Positions 1-14,650 of a DNA stretch of 64,000 nt are shown piece by piece. A program made the position numbers and the translations under genes. The DNA comes from Syngnathus acus (Eukaryota > Chordata > Actinopteri > Syngnathiformes > Syngnathidae), in contig NC_051095.1 of the NCBI RefSeq assembly GCF_901709675.1, positions 16,661,956 through 16,725,955 on the forward strand, given 5' to 3'. The stretch's first letter is position 1. The number at the start of each line of letters is the position of its first letter. The notes under the pieces were generated by a model that worked only from the letters and a program-made list of their open reading frames with translations, had not been told where the DNA came from and ran no database searches.

Positions 1-488
1 TGAATGGGAAATGTTCCTAACTCCCTTAAAATGCAATTTGTGACACAGAAATGTAGAAACAGAGTATCTGTAGTCTCTCTCTAGTTCTAATACAATCTTC
101 AACTTTTCACTCAGTTTCCACCGTGTTTAACTGTGAGACATTTAATAGAGTCACATGAATATTTAGAGACGGAGCTTTGTCAAGTTTTCCATCTGATGCC
201 TGTTTATGTCTTGTCTTCTCGTTTCATTTTCCCATTATGATTTTCCATTTTGTCTGAAGGTTTATGGTGGTCCAGATACCGCTTCCTTTAGTGCTGCTCA
301 TTTTACATAGCGTGCAGATGTTTGTCTGGTCTTGATGCAAAACTGCCAACACACACATATTCACACACACGCATATGCACAGATGTGTCAGCCACAAAAG
401 CAACATTACATCAAGTCCAGTGAAAACCTCATCAGGTTTGTTGATCTTGAATGTGCGGTTCATGTTGCAACTTTTTTTCTCTTTGCAG
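1..488 (+). other. pcdhg: Intron between pcdhg variable exons and constant exon 1
   Basis: AT-rich intronic DNA with a short CA-type stretch at about 343-383. I see no exon here. The variable exons must lie further left. Confidence 0.7.
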
Positions 489-547
489 CAAAAGCCACCC
501 AACAATGACTGGCGTTTTAACCAGGGAGCAAGACCAGGACCCAGTGG
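489..547 (+). CDS. pcdhg: pcdhg constant exon 1 (59 nt)
   Basis: Acceptor TTTGCAG ends at 488 and donor GTGAGT starts at 548. The exon reads [20 protein letters not shown] with two bases left over for the next exon. Its length of 59 nt equals the first constant exon of mammalian PCDHG, and the NDWRF motif is diagnostic. This is the exon to which each variable exon is joined. Confidence 0.93.
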
Positions 548-3500
548 GTGAGTCAACGTGCACTCCTCTTACTCACACTCACAGAATGATGAAGAAGGAT
601 GAGAAATAGTTCTTAAGATGCCATCATAACGCTTTACCTTGTGGTTACTTTATAATGGGAGGTAGTCTTTCACCCTCACACACTCCTCAGCGAGGCATCC
701 CTGCTTTCTAAAATGGCTGCCGCAGCCTCCTCTCCCCCTCCCTTTCGCGTTCCTCTCCTCTCTGCTTGCTTCAGTACTGCAGATGAGCGATGGTGGCCAG
801 AGCTAGTGGGGGAAGGGAGGAGAGGATGCAGTTGTTCTCTTCTCCTTTGTTGACATCTGAGGCGTGTTTCTAATCAAGCTGACACCATGGGATATATTTG
901 CACTCAAACTGCTTTTTTGGATCATTACTACTGGTTACACCTTCGGGCACGTATTGTTATTGCTCCGTGTCATGGGTAACATTTCTCAATGATTGTTGCA
1001 CAACACGGTGCTGTACAGTATTAGCCCTTAAAAGACTAGCTGGGGGGAATGAAACAAGCGAGAAAGCTGTTGAGAGAAATGCTACATCAAGCAAAACTTG
1101 CTTCCTATGCCTGACACGTAAATGAATAAGATTCTAAACGGCAGCTGGATCAAACATTCTGACTTTGTAGAATAGCTGCAATGTCACAATGGAGCATATC
1201 TCCATGAAAACTGAACAGTTGAGCGAAGAATTGTCCATCATTATAGATCCCCACTTCTTGTAGGTCTAAACATTGACATGAGGATGCATGAGTTATTCTG
1301 AAATGAAGTAGAACCATGTAATTCCACCCAGGTCATGGCAATAATGAATCTTGTTTTTTTAACAAAAGCTGTGGTACAATATTTTACCAGGGTTCAAATG
1401 TAGAAGTCTTTTAATGGCACCTGATCACCCTGACACACATATACTCACATACATAGAAACGCACACACACCAATAAACTATTTTCTAACATGTAACAAAC
1501 CAACTTATTGACTAAATAATAATTCATGTTTGCTCCACTATCATTGTGAATTACGTAATATCCCATTTCTGAACAGAGATGGAAATTCCAAATGTTTTTT
1601 TAATTCATCGACTGACACAATAACTGACAGAATAATCGATTACCAAAATAATTGTTAATTGCAGCCCTAACGGCAATATTCAACTGCTTGAGATGTAGAA
1701 ACTGAAAACTATTAGAAACCGCACAACCAGAATGAATCGGTCAGTGAAAACTGAGCCTTCTTTTAAGCAACCCGCATTGTCTAGGCCCTCATTGGACTGT
1801 GCAAGTGTACATGCACAAAGTAAACATGTCTGTCAGACTGTATAACATGTTGTGTTTTTAGTCCCCACATGCCATACGGTACTCATATACGATGGACGCC
1901 GAAGAGTGGCACAAGGTACTAATTTAGACCTACTGTAGAAACTGGCCACTCTCTGCCCTTTGTAGCTGACCAGCAATTGTGAAAATGAACTGGGCCTGAT
2001 TGGTTTAGAAGGGCGGAGAGTTTCCTGTGATAGTGCACCCAGGCTGAGTGTGTGTGTAGCTGTTTCTAATACCTCATAGAGCTTGTGTTAGTCTCCCTAA
2101 AAGTTCGATGGGGTTTGTTGAGCCGTGTGCCTTTAGGCCACAATGCCTGCTGTGGCGTAGGAAGGACTGTGGCACTTTTTTTACGTGCAGTGTCGTCGTG
2201 CCATATATATGTGTGCAAAACCAAACAAAATGAAGCTTGTCTAATTTCCTCGGGCTTTACTGTGTTGCCTAAATGTTTGTGTGTGTTCTGTGGTTGCAGC
2301 CCAACAGTATCACATGTGGCTTTTCATGCAATTTATCAAATGGACGGCAGGGAAGGCTGCCGTAAAGTCAACAAGATATGTCTTGAAACTCTCTTGAGGT
2401 CAACATGCTGGATGTGGCTGGATGTGCCTAAAATGTCCCCGGCGAGGCAATAAAACACGGCTCGAGGATATAAACACCGGCCTCGTCGAGCCGGGTGTCC
2501 TCCCTCTGGACCGCAAGTCGCGATCTTGCCCACAGGAAGTGATAATACTGACCACAGGAAGAGCTCAACAGCCACAGACGGCGATAAGTGAGAGGCTCGT
2601 TTAGACTAAATGAAGCGCTCGCTCTTTATCTTTAGTGATGAGATGGTGCCTTCAAAGCAGGGCCTGGTGGAAGAACAAGCATTGTTGAATTTTGGAAAGC
2701 AGGTGCCCCCTTTTTTGCCCAGTTAATCTTCTTTCAGTTTAATTCTTCTGAAGCTCAGGGGTGTTTATGAAGATCTAGTATGTTGTTGTGCATCACCAGT
2801 ATAACCCAGATTACAAATCAGCTTGACCCAGTTGTTAATGGCACAGCTTGTGTTCGTGCGGCACTAGTGTGACTATGTGAAAAGTGATAGATGGTAGGTC
2901 TGCTCTGTTCCCTACACACGCAAATGGCACTCTTTGAATAAACATGCCTGCCTGGAATTTGCCCACATGGAAATGATCAGTTTGCATCAACCCATACTGA
3001 CGACGGTCTCAGCATTAAATATTGAACAATTTTTGCTCAACGGCAAGCATGCACATACTGTGTGTGCGACTTTGTGTTAAGGTTCCAACACGCTTGCCAC
3101 TGTGACGCATCACCACTCCACTCTGCTTTTGCCACCAACACAGAAAATGTCAAGCATGACCCACTGCCTATTTACAGTCGGGCTTACCTTCATCTTTCCC
3201 CTTCCTACACGCGCAGGGTTGCCGGAGGACCTGAGGTTGCCATGGGAACCGGACCCTGGCCCCAACCCCCAACTGAAGCTGAGCAGCTCCAGGCCCTGAT
3301 GGCTGCGGCTAATGGTGAGTAAGATACTCATTGGAAACTCTCATCTGTCAATGGAGCTATTGCTTAGAAATAAAGAGTATGATTTTAATGATTTGTCACC
3401 TGATTGTTTTATTTTTATTTTTTTGCATTGTGTAGCGAGCCAAAACACTATTCACGAGCGAGCTTCTGTGAGAGTGAGGTGAAATTAAAAAAAAAGAATG

Positions 3501-4846
3501 ATTTAAATAGTTTCTTAAATAGGACAAATAGTCAAACAAATAAAGACAAAAGGAGCATTTGGGTGACACTAAGACTGCACTAAGTCAAGGTAGGTCTGCG
3601 CGTCCGCACATCCCATGTTCTCTCTCTAGTGCTCTCAAACAGAGCCCACACATTGGTGACTCACTTGGAAAAGAAGCTTAATGTGGACTATAAAAGCAAT
3701 GCTTTAATTAAAAAAACAGAAACAGAGGAGGGAACAGCTCTTTGGCAAACAAGCTCTCAAGTCAACTGCTCTTTTCATCCCATTGTCAGTGGCGTGGAAA
3801 AAAAAGATCTGTCCTTGTGCTCAGCTGTACCCACGTCAGCACAAAATAAGCCCGAGTGGCCCCGTTGATGTCGTTAGGAAGGAAAAGAATGGTGATGGTC
3901 ATCTCTAAAATTGCTGATAGGAAGAGGGATGTTGTGCTTTTTCTGGAAGTAAGCACAAGGTGTTTTCCCACCATGTTTACGTAAAGGAGCAACTGAATCG
4001 GTGGGGTTGGGGGCAGGGGCAAGCGTTTGTAGCTCTGCATTGCAGAGGCTGAGGAAGAATTATGAGCTGAGCAGTGATGCGCACAGAGCAGAGGACAAAT
4101 GAATCAGTAAATTCTGGTACATTTCCAGACAGTTCATAATTGGGCTGGGCAATTATGGAAAAAATAATAGTCATGATTGTTTTAATTTATATTGAAATTT
4201 CAAGAGAGATCACATATTTTGGGGTGTGGCCTAGCAGCTCTGGTTGGCCATTAATTCAGTGTAAAGTATTTCTTGCTCCGTTTGAGTGTCTTCATTTTGT
4301 ATTTGTTTGATCGTCTGTGCGTTAGAATAATTAGCTGAAAGTGCATCAGCCATTCACACTCTCTTTTATTTTTTTCAGTTAACCTTAATGGCAGGATATC
4401 TGAAGCGCACTTGTAGTCCCAATGTTGGCTCGCAACACAAAGCAAAAAATCTTTGCTTTCCCTCACTTTTTGAATGATTGTTTTCTAAAAATTTTATTTT
4501 CCCCTTTCCTTCTTCCCTTAAACACCCCATCCCCTCACCCCACTCTTTTCCCTTTTCAGTGAGCGAGGCGAGCGGTACCCTCGGACCCGGCACGATGGGC
4601 CTGAGCACCCGTTACAGCCCCCAGTTCACCCTCCAGCACGTGCCCGACTACCGGCAGAATGTGTACATCCCCGGCAGCACGGCCACGCTCACCTCCAACC
4701 CCCAGCAGCAGCAGCAGCAGCAGGCCATGGCCCAGCAGGCCAGCCAGCAGGCGCTACCCCCGCCCCAGTCCGGCCAGCCCGAGCCCCCGAAAGCCGCCCA
4801 GACTCCCGCCTCCAAGAAGAAGTCCACCAAGAAGGAGAAGAAGTAG
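489..4846 (+). CDS. pcdhg: Gamma-type clustered protocadherin, constant cytoplasmic region (4 exons)
   Basis: Four exons (489-547, 1862-1915, 3217-3314, 4560-4846) join into one open frame of 498 nt, 165 codons plus TAG. The product is the cytoplasmic tail that cis-splicing adds to every variable exon of a protocadherin-gamma cluster. Landmarks of the family are visible: PPNNDWRF at the start, [20 protein letters not shown] and RQNVYIPGS near the end, then a Lys-rich tail ending KKEKK. In mammals this tail is about 124 residues and comes from three exons; here it is longer because of an extra 54-nt exon and a Gln/Pro/Ala-rich stretch. The tail is known in mammals to bind FAK/PYK2-type kinases and to be phosphorylated by PKC in the Lys-rich end. 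The start codon and ectodomain exons lie left of position 1, so the gene is partial. Fish carry duplicated clusters (often called pcdh1g and pcdh2g); which one this is cannot be told. Splice sites are all GT-AG and phases agree. Very sure of the family. Confidence 0.95.
548..1861 (+). other. pcdhg: pcdhg intron with hAT-type MITE end and YY1-like motif
   Basis: Intron between constant exons 1 and 2. A CT-rich GC patch at 700-800 includes AAAATGGCTGCCGC near 712, which fits the YY1 consensus. The rest is AT-rich; a transposon end sits at 1595-1669 (listed separately). Confidence 0.6.
1595..1669 (-). mobile_element. Fragment of a teleost hAT-type MITE end
   Basis: Read on the minus strand it begins TAGGGCTGCAATTAAC and continues with AATCGATTATTCTGTCAG. 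This is the familiar TAGGGCTGCAAC..AATCGATTA terminus of high-copy fish hAT-type MITEs. Only one end is recognisable. Confidence 0.6.
1862..1915 (+). CDS. pcdhg: pcdhg constant exon 2 (54 nt, frame-neutral)
   Basis: Acceptor TTTTTAG ends at 1861; the donor is GTACTA from 1916. It completes the Gly codon of exon 1 and adds [20 protein letters not shown] recall the same peptide from other fish gamma protocadherins, and mammals have no counterpart. Length is a multiple of three and the phases on both sides match, so skipping it would keep the frame. The donor is weaker than those of the other exons. Confidence 0.85.
1916..3216 (+). other. pcdhg: pcdhg intron, no further feature recognised
   Basis: Intron between constant exons 2 and 3. 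Short open stretches occur, for example around 2336-2600, but they have no splice context or family resemblance. Confidence 0.6.
3217..3314 (+). CDS. pcdhg: pcdhg constant exon 3 (98 nt)
   Basis: Acceptor CGCGCAG ends at 3216 and donor GTGAGT begins at 3315. It encodes [20 protein letters not shown] followed by [12 protein letters not shown] and one base of a Val codon. The [10 protein letters not shown] part corresponds to TEMLQAMILASA in the mammalian second constant exon. An alternative frame over the same bases also lacks stops but would not join exons 2 and 4 in phase. Confidence 0.92.
3315..4559 (+). other. pcdhg: pcdhg intron, no further feature recognised
   Basis: Intron between constant exons 3 and 4, AT-rich, ending in a long pyrimidine tract (about 4497-4557) before the acceptor. 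Nothing else recognised. Confidence 0.6.
4560..4846 (+). CDS. pcdhg: pcdhg last constant exon, coding part
   Basis: Acceptor CCTTTTCAG ends at 4559. The exon opens [20 protein letters not shown] and closes with [10 protein letters not shown] and TAG at 4844-4846. Between them lies the [19 protein letters not shown] block shared with all gamma protocadherins, then a run of seven CAG codons (4703-4723) and a Gln/Ala/Pro-rich linker. The Lys-rich end with an embedded Ser matches the PKC-phosphorylated tail described in mouse gamma protocadherins. The exon is far richer in G+C than its flanks. Confidence 0.95.
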
Positions 4847-6645
4847 AAAGGGAGGAGGGGGATTGCTCCATCGGGTCTGACGAGAGCTGAAACCCCCCAC
4901 ACCCCACCATGAAGTATCGCACGATGAACACTTCTGACGGTTGTTTGGAAGTGTCCTGAAGGCCTTCAGGAGTCTGAACATGCCGAATGCTTCTGCATGT
5001 AATCAGTCGATATTTGTTGGCTGGGTATGGGGGGTTATTGTGATTTATTATCCTTTCCTTCTCTTTTCTTTTGACTAAGACAAGAAACCTCCCAAGGTTG
5101 ACAAGTGATGTATTCAGAGAAATGTTTTTGTCTCTCATGTTGGATTTATTGTGCTCTTTCCCTCACGCGGAAAGTCAGCTGTTGTGAGTACGCGAGTCGC
5201 CATGATATTTCGATGTAGGCTCGGCCTTTGCAGGATCTTCAAGCATACCTTTTGCGGAGATAAGGCTGCTCTTTTACCGCTATTACAAACTTGTCTGCAT
5301 GCTCTTTAAAGGTTCAAACCACAATGTTCTAGTTTAGATTTGCTAACTATGCATCGCAAAAGCAAAAGAGGAGGATGGCACGCCCCCTCCCCTACTCCCC
5401 TGCCAAATCGCTGGTAAACAGAATGCACATGTAGCATTTACCTGGCAAAAAATGACTTTTGTAACCATAGTTTCAAAAAGTAAGACATTAACTTCCTGTA
5501 ATGACCTGAGCATGTATCCACAATGTGAGGTGTCCGGCTGGCCCCTCCCCCAACCCAACCACTCACTGGCCTACATTGAGAGCCCTGAAGTTTTGCACTG
5601 ACGTAAGGTGTAAACCACATTCAGATGAAGTATTTGCTCCCGCTGTTGACATTATTTTGCATGCTGCAATGGAAAAATTGTACGCCTAAGCTATGAAGTC
5701 CGTCTGGTCAGCGGGAATGATTGGGGGTTCTGGTGACTGCTCCCAAATCCTTGTTCCATCGGCTTGACAGGGTGGGCAACCTGGACTCCAACCGCTGAAT
5801 GTACAGAGGACCTACCGTTGCCCCACCCACCACTAGCTCAAATACACTGGCCCAGACTAGGGTCAAGGGTTCAGCGAGGCGATACCACTCATCATCCTCG
5901 TCCTTCGCCACTATCAAAAATCCTCTCCCGCCCCCATCCGCTCACTTGTAAATAAACACAAGTTCTGTTGATGGTATGAGCCAGGTGTTTGTGTTGTAGG
6001 GACCCCCGCCGTCCAACCTTTTCCAAAATCAAGTCCTTCCCCACAAAAGCGTGGCTCACTACTGGAATGTGTTGCGTTTTGTTTTCCAAGAAAATTAAGA
6101 AAACCACAGATTTAAAAAAAAAAAAAAAAAAACAATTATAAATGAAAATTTGAGATGTTCAACAGTTTGTGTTGCAATGTAGTAACTAAGCACCATGCCA
6201 ACTAACTCTTCAGTGTAAATAAAACAAAAGATAACTTTAGATAAGTGACACACGTAGACTAGTTAACTTGTGATATGTGTTGCGCATATTTTTGTGTTCA
6301 TTTTCTCTTCGATCTTTTATCACCCTGTAAAGAAACAACAAAAAATATGAATATGTTTCTATCCTTCTGTAACCTCTCAATGTTCTTTTTGCGGTGATTT
6401 GATCTCGTGCATTCTCTTTCTGTCCATATGAACAAATGACTATAAATATTATATATGTGTATGTTCGTCCGCTGCTGAATTAATACTACTCTACCCTGCT
6501 GTATTATCTTTCTTATCAAATGCTTAGCCCCTCCCCTCCCCACGCTTTATCCCTGTGTTACTCTTATTTTTATGCTAATATTTATATTGCTGTTTTATTT
6601 TCTCTTGAACACTGACATTTCAAATAAAAAGATTATGAAATCAGC
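4847..6645 (+). other. pcdhg: pcdhg 3' UTR with three candidate poly(A) signals
   Basis: No coding potential follows the TAG. AATAAA occurs at 5951-5956, 6218-6223 and 6623-6628; the last is followed by a T-rich stretch and is the best candidate for the main end. A long A-run sits at about 6111-6132. The end position is inferred, not seen. Confidence 0.65.
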
Positions 6646-6698
6646 TATCTTTGCCTCGTTTTCTCACCATTATGCAATTACCATACATCTAATGCAGG

Positions 6699-6723
6699 CT
6701 CACCTGTCAGATTGACAGGTGAG
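6699..6723. repeat. Perfect 11-bp hairpin just beyond the pcdhg poly(A) site
   Basis: CTCACCTGTCA and TGACAGGTGAG are exact inverted repeats around a 3-nt loop. It lies about 70 bp past the last AATAAA, next to the repeat-derived sequence at 6740-6860. Probably part of the same retroelement debris; a role in 3' end formation is possible but unsupported. Confidence 0.7.
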
Positions 6724-6796
6724 TCAAATCTGACAAGTGAGCTACGCCTTCATTCATCAGCTGATAAAGACGTGTCACAACTACACCAGTGACACT

Positions 6797-6830
6797 CTGA
6801 TGAAGGCGGAAGTCCAAGCCGAAACATGTC
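6797..6830 (+). ncRNA. Hammerhead-ribozyme-like core in retroelement debris
   Basis: CTGATGA (6797-6803), a GGC/GCC helix, GAAA (6821-6824) and GTC (6828-6830) appear in the order and spacing of a type I hammerhead with a very short stem III, as reported for Penelope-like retroelements. Stem II needs one bulged A after CTGATGA and only two base pairs of stem I are certain. Retroelement origin is likely; catalytic activity is uncertain. Confidence 0.35.
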
Positions 6831-6910
6831 AGGTAATTCAACCTAAATATCTTGTTTGGGCTAAAAGAACCAGTTAAATAATTGACAAGTGAAAACAAAA
6901 TGAACATAGT

Positions 6911-7270
6911 AAAACTAGGGTTAGGTTTCAAACGATGGTTTCAAAATGGGTTTAGGTTTTTGAAGTAGGGTTTCAAAGTAGGGTTAGGGTTTCAAACAAG
7001 GATTAGGGCTTTAAAGTAGGGTTTAAAATTAGAGTTAGGGTTCAAAGTAGGGTTTAAAAGTAGAGTTGAGGTTTTGAAATTACAGTTAGGGTTTAAATCT
7101 AGTGTTAGGGTTATAAAGTAGGGTTTTAAGCTAGAGTTAGAGTTTCAAAGCCGCATTCCAAACTAGGGTTAAGCTTTCGAAGTAGTGTCTCAAATTAGGG
7201 TTAGGGTTTTAAATTAGGGTTGTGGTTTCAAACTAAGGTTTTAAAGTAGGGTTAAGGTTAGAGTTTCAAA
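6911..7270 (+). repeat. Degenerate telomere-like minisatellite
   Basis: About 360 bp in which GGGTTAGGG-type units alternate with GGGTTTCAAAGTA-type spacers in one orientation. TTAGGG, the vertebrate telomere unit, recurs many times but never in a long pure run. Confidence 0.75.
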
Positions 7271-11713
<4,443 letters not shown>

Positions 11714-11721
11714 AGAGCTAC
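11714..11721 (+). repeat. Left target-site duplication of the composite hAT
   Basis: AGAGCTAC, matched at 7 of 8 positions by AGAGATAC at 15172-15179 on the far side of the element. Confidence 0.7.
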
Positions 11722-12054
11722 TAGTGATGTGCATTCCAGTTCTTTTAAGTGAACTGAATCTTTAGCATCAGTTCACTCAAAAGATTTGTTCAAATGAATC
11801 GTTCAACGAATCGTTTCCCCCCCCACACACACACACACTGACCCTTTTTTTTTTTTTTTTTATAAATCAAATAATCAAAACTCATGGTCAAAGCTTCACA
11901 GAAAGCGAAAAGTGCCACACCCGCCCTCACCGTCCCTTTCTGACTGGCTGTTTGATCTGTGATGTCACTTGGACACTCCATTAGGTACACCGCCATTTTC
12001 AAGTGTACCTAATAACAGGCCACATTATTAGGGAAATATCATGGTCAAGGGTCA

Positions 12055-13551
12055 CAGGTGTCAAGCTCTAGTCCTCGGGCCGCATTCCAACATGTTTTCC
12101 AAGATTCCCTCGTTAAGTGCACCTGCGTGAAAGGTTTTAGCTCCTGCGGAATGTGAAAGTGACCAAAATCTTTTCACGCAGGTGTGTTTAACGAGGGTAA
12201 CTTGGAAAACATATTGGAACGCAGCCTCTCGAGGACTGGAGGTCGACACCCCTGGTTTAAGTGAAAAGTGCCACACCCGCCCTCACCCCCACTTTCTGAT
12301 TGGCTGTTTGATCTGTGCCGTCACACGGACACTCCATTAGGTACACCGCCATTTTCAAGCGTACCTACTAACAGGCCACTTTATTAGGGAAATATTATGG
12401 TCAAAGGTCACAGGTGTCAAGGTCTAGTCCTCGGGCCGCATTCCAACATGTTTTCCAAGATTCCCTCGTTAAGTGCACCTGCGTGAAATGTTTTGGTCAT
12501 TTTCACGTTCTGCAGGAGCTAAAACTTTTCACGCAGGTGCGCTTAACGAGGGAATCACACGGACACTCCATTAGGTACACCGCCATTTTCAAGTGTACCT
12601 AATAACAGGCCACTTTATTAGGGAAATATCATGGTCAAAGGTCACAGGCGTCAAGCTCAAGTCCTCGGGGCCGCATTCCAACATGTTTTCCAAGATTCCC
12701 TCGTTAAGTGCACCTGCGTGAAAAGTTTTGGTCATTTTCACGTTCTGCAGGAGCTAAAACTTTTTACGCAGGTGCGCTTAACGAGGGAATCACACGGACA
12801 CTCCATTAGGTACACCGCCATTTTCAAGTGTACCTAATAGCAGGCCACTTTATTAGGGAAATATCATGGTCAAAGGTCACAGGTGTCAAGCTCTAGTCCT
12901 CGGGGCCGCATTCCAACATGTTTTCCAAGATTCCCTCGTTAAGTGCACCTGCGTGAAAAGTTTTTGGTCATTTTCACGTTCAGCAGGAGCTAAAACTTTT
13001 CACGCAGGTGCACTTAACGAGGGAATCACACGGACACTCCATTAGGTACACCGCCATTTTCAAGTTTACCTAATAACAGGCCACTTTATTAGGGAAATAT
13101 CATGGTCAAAGGTCACAGGTGTCAAGCTCTAGTCCTCGGGGCTGCATTCCAACATGTTTTCCAAGATTCCCTCGTTAAGTGCACCTGCGTGAAAAGTTTT
13201 TGGTCATTTTCACGTTCTGCAGGAGCTAAAACTTTTCACGCAGGTGCACTTAACGAGGGAATCACACGGACACTCCATTAGGTACACCGCCATTTTCAAG
13301 TGTACCTAATAACAGGCCACATTATTAGGGAAATATCATGGTCAAAGGTCACAGGTGTCAAGCTCGAGTTCTCGAGCCGCATTCCAACATGTTTTCCAAG
13401 ATTCCCTCGTTAAGTGCACCTGCGTGAAAAGTTTTAGCTCCTGCGGAACGTGAAAGTGACCAAAATCTTTTCACGCAGGTGTGTTTAACGAGGGTAACTT
13501 GGAAAACATATTGGAACGCGGCCCCTCGAGGACTGGAGGTCGACACCCCTG
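12055..13551. repeat. Tandem array of six palindromic hAT-type MITE units
   Basis: Units begin at 12055, 12411, 12645, 12880, 13116 and 13352, each with CAGGTGTCAAGCTC or a close variant. The first and last units are complete 200-bp inverted repeats (12055-12254, 13352-13551) ending GGTCGACACCCCTG, the reverse of a hAT-type CAGGGGTGTC terminus. The spacing is 356, 234, 235, 236 and 236 bp. The four inner units lack the distal part of the right arm and have the central loop in the opposite orientation. The spacer repeats GGACACTCCATTAGG at 11971, 12327, 12561, 12796, 13032, 13268 and 13624. Confidence 0.85.
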
Positions 13552-14149
13552 GTTTAAGTGAAAAGTGCCACACCCGCCCTCACCCCCACTTTCTGATTGG
13601 CTGTTTGATCTGTGACGTCATTCGGACACTCCATTAGGTACACCGCCATTTTCAGGTTCGTTCGTGAAGATTCACGAGTGAGTGACAGACAGCGTTGCTG
13701 CTATGCCAGCCGACACACGTTATGCCGTCATTGATGTTTTAATTTTGTATTCGTTGGATTGTAGTTGATCGTGTTATTATACCGAATGTGTTTGTGTTTG
13801 AATAAAAGGTTGAAAAAAAAATCCGTTATGCCGACATTTGTTATTTTGGGGGACACCAACTCATTTGACAACCAAATGTCTGATTTTTATTTTTTAATTG
13901 GCGAATATAAAGACAAGGAATAAAACACCAGACAAGTTTGAACATAAATGTTTATTAAAATAATAATAATAGGAATAAAAGTACATTTCAAAGCAGCAAT
14001 CTAATTTGAAATTGCAGTAGATATATTGGATAACAATATTTAGGTGTATATATGCATACACGTTATTTAAAAACTACTATAAGTGTTATAAAATCAAGAT
14101 TACCCAAAGAGAAGCATAATCTCCCTGTTGTTGCATAACGGCGCATCCT

Positions 14150-14650
14150 TTCTTAGACTTAGACAGAACTTTATTGTCATTTTGTCAACACTAGGTGTGT
14201 ACAAAACGAAATTTCCTTGCATACGGCTTTCAACAATGTAGAGGTATTTCGGCTGGTTAAAAAGTGACATTCTATATAAAAATATGAAATAAGATAATTA
14301 TAAAGTACAAAGTGCAGCAGTGATAAAGTATGTAAACAGTGCAGGAGACAAAAGCAGTATTTACAAGTGTGCAGAGGAATGCTACGTTTGAATGTTCAAC
14401 AGTCTGACGACAGCAGGGAAAAAACTATTGCAGAACCTGGTGGACCTGCAGCGGATGCTGCGAAACCTCTTCCCAGAGGGCAGCAGGGAGAACAGTCCAT
14501 GGTGGGGGTGTGATGGGTCACTGATAATATTTCGGGCTCGGGACACGCAGCGCTGGGATGACAAGTCCTGAATGGAGGGAAGAGGAGCCCCGATGATCCT
14601 CTCTGCTGTCCTCACCACTCTCCTCAGGTGAGGACAGCAGAGAGGATCAT
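14150..14650 (-). mobile_element. 5'-truncated LINE 3' end (L2/CR1-type), inside the hAT
   Basis: The minus strand encodes an open stretch (about 14382-14657) with ARNIISDPSHPHHGLF and LLPSGKRFRS, the tail of a non-LTR reverse transcriptase ORF common in fish. After it come GACAATAAAGTTCTGTC and a short TAAGTC-type 3' repeat at 14152-14166. It has the same layout as the LINE end at 61640-62092. The 5' side stops at a 24-bp inverted duplication (14593-14650). Confidence 0.75.
14593..14650. repeat. Perfect 24-bp inverted repeat at the LINE 5' breakpoint
   Basis: ATGATCCTCTCTGCTGTC.. at 14593-14616 is repeated exactly, inverted, at 14627-14650 across a 10-bp spacer. The inner copy is LINE coding sequence; the outer one looks like a templated inversion made at insertion. 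Confidence 0.9.

Noticed and set aside
4478-4559. An ATG-led extension of the last pcdhg exon to the left
   Set aside because: It is the pyrimidine-rich end of the intron; the acceptor at 4558-4559 and the gamma-protocadherin alignment both place the exon start at 4560.
12055-13551. CRISPR-like array
   Set aside because: The repeats are about 235 bp palindromes with hAT-type ends in a vertebrate genome, not short direct repeats with unique spacers.
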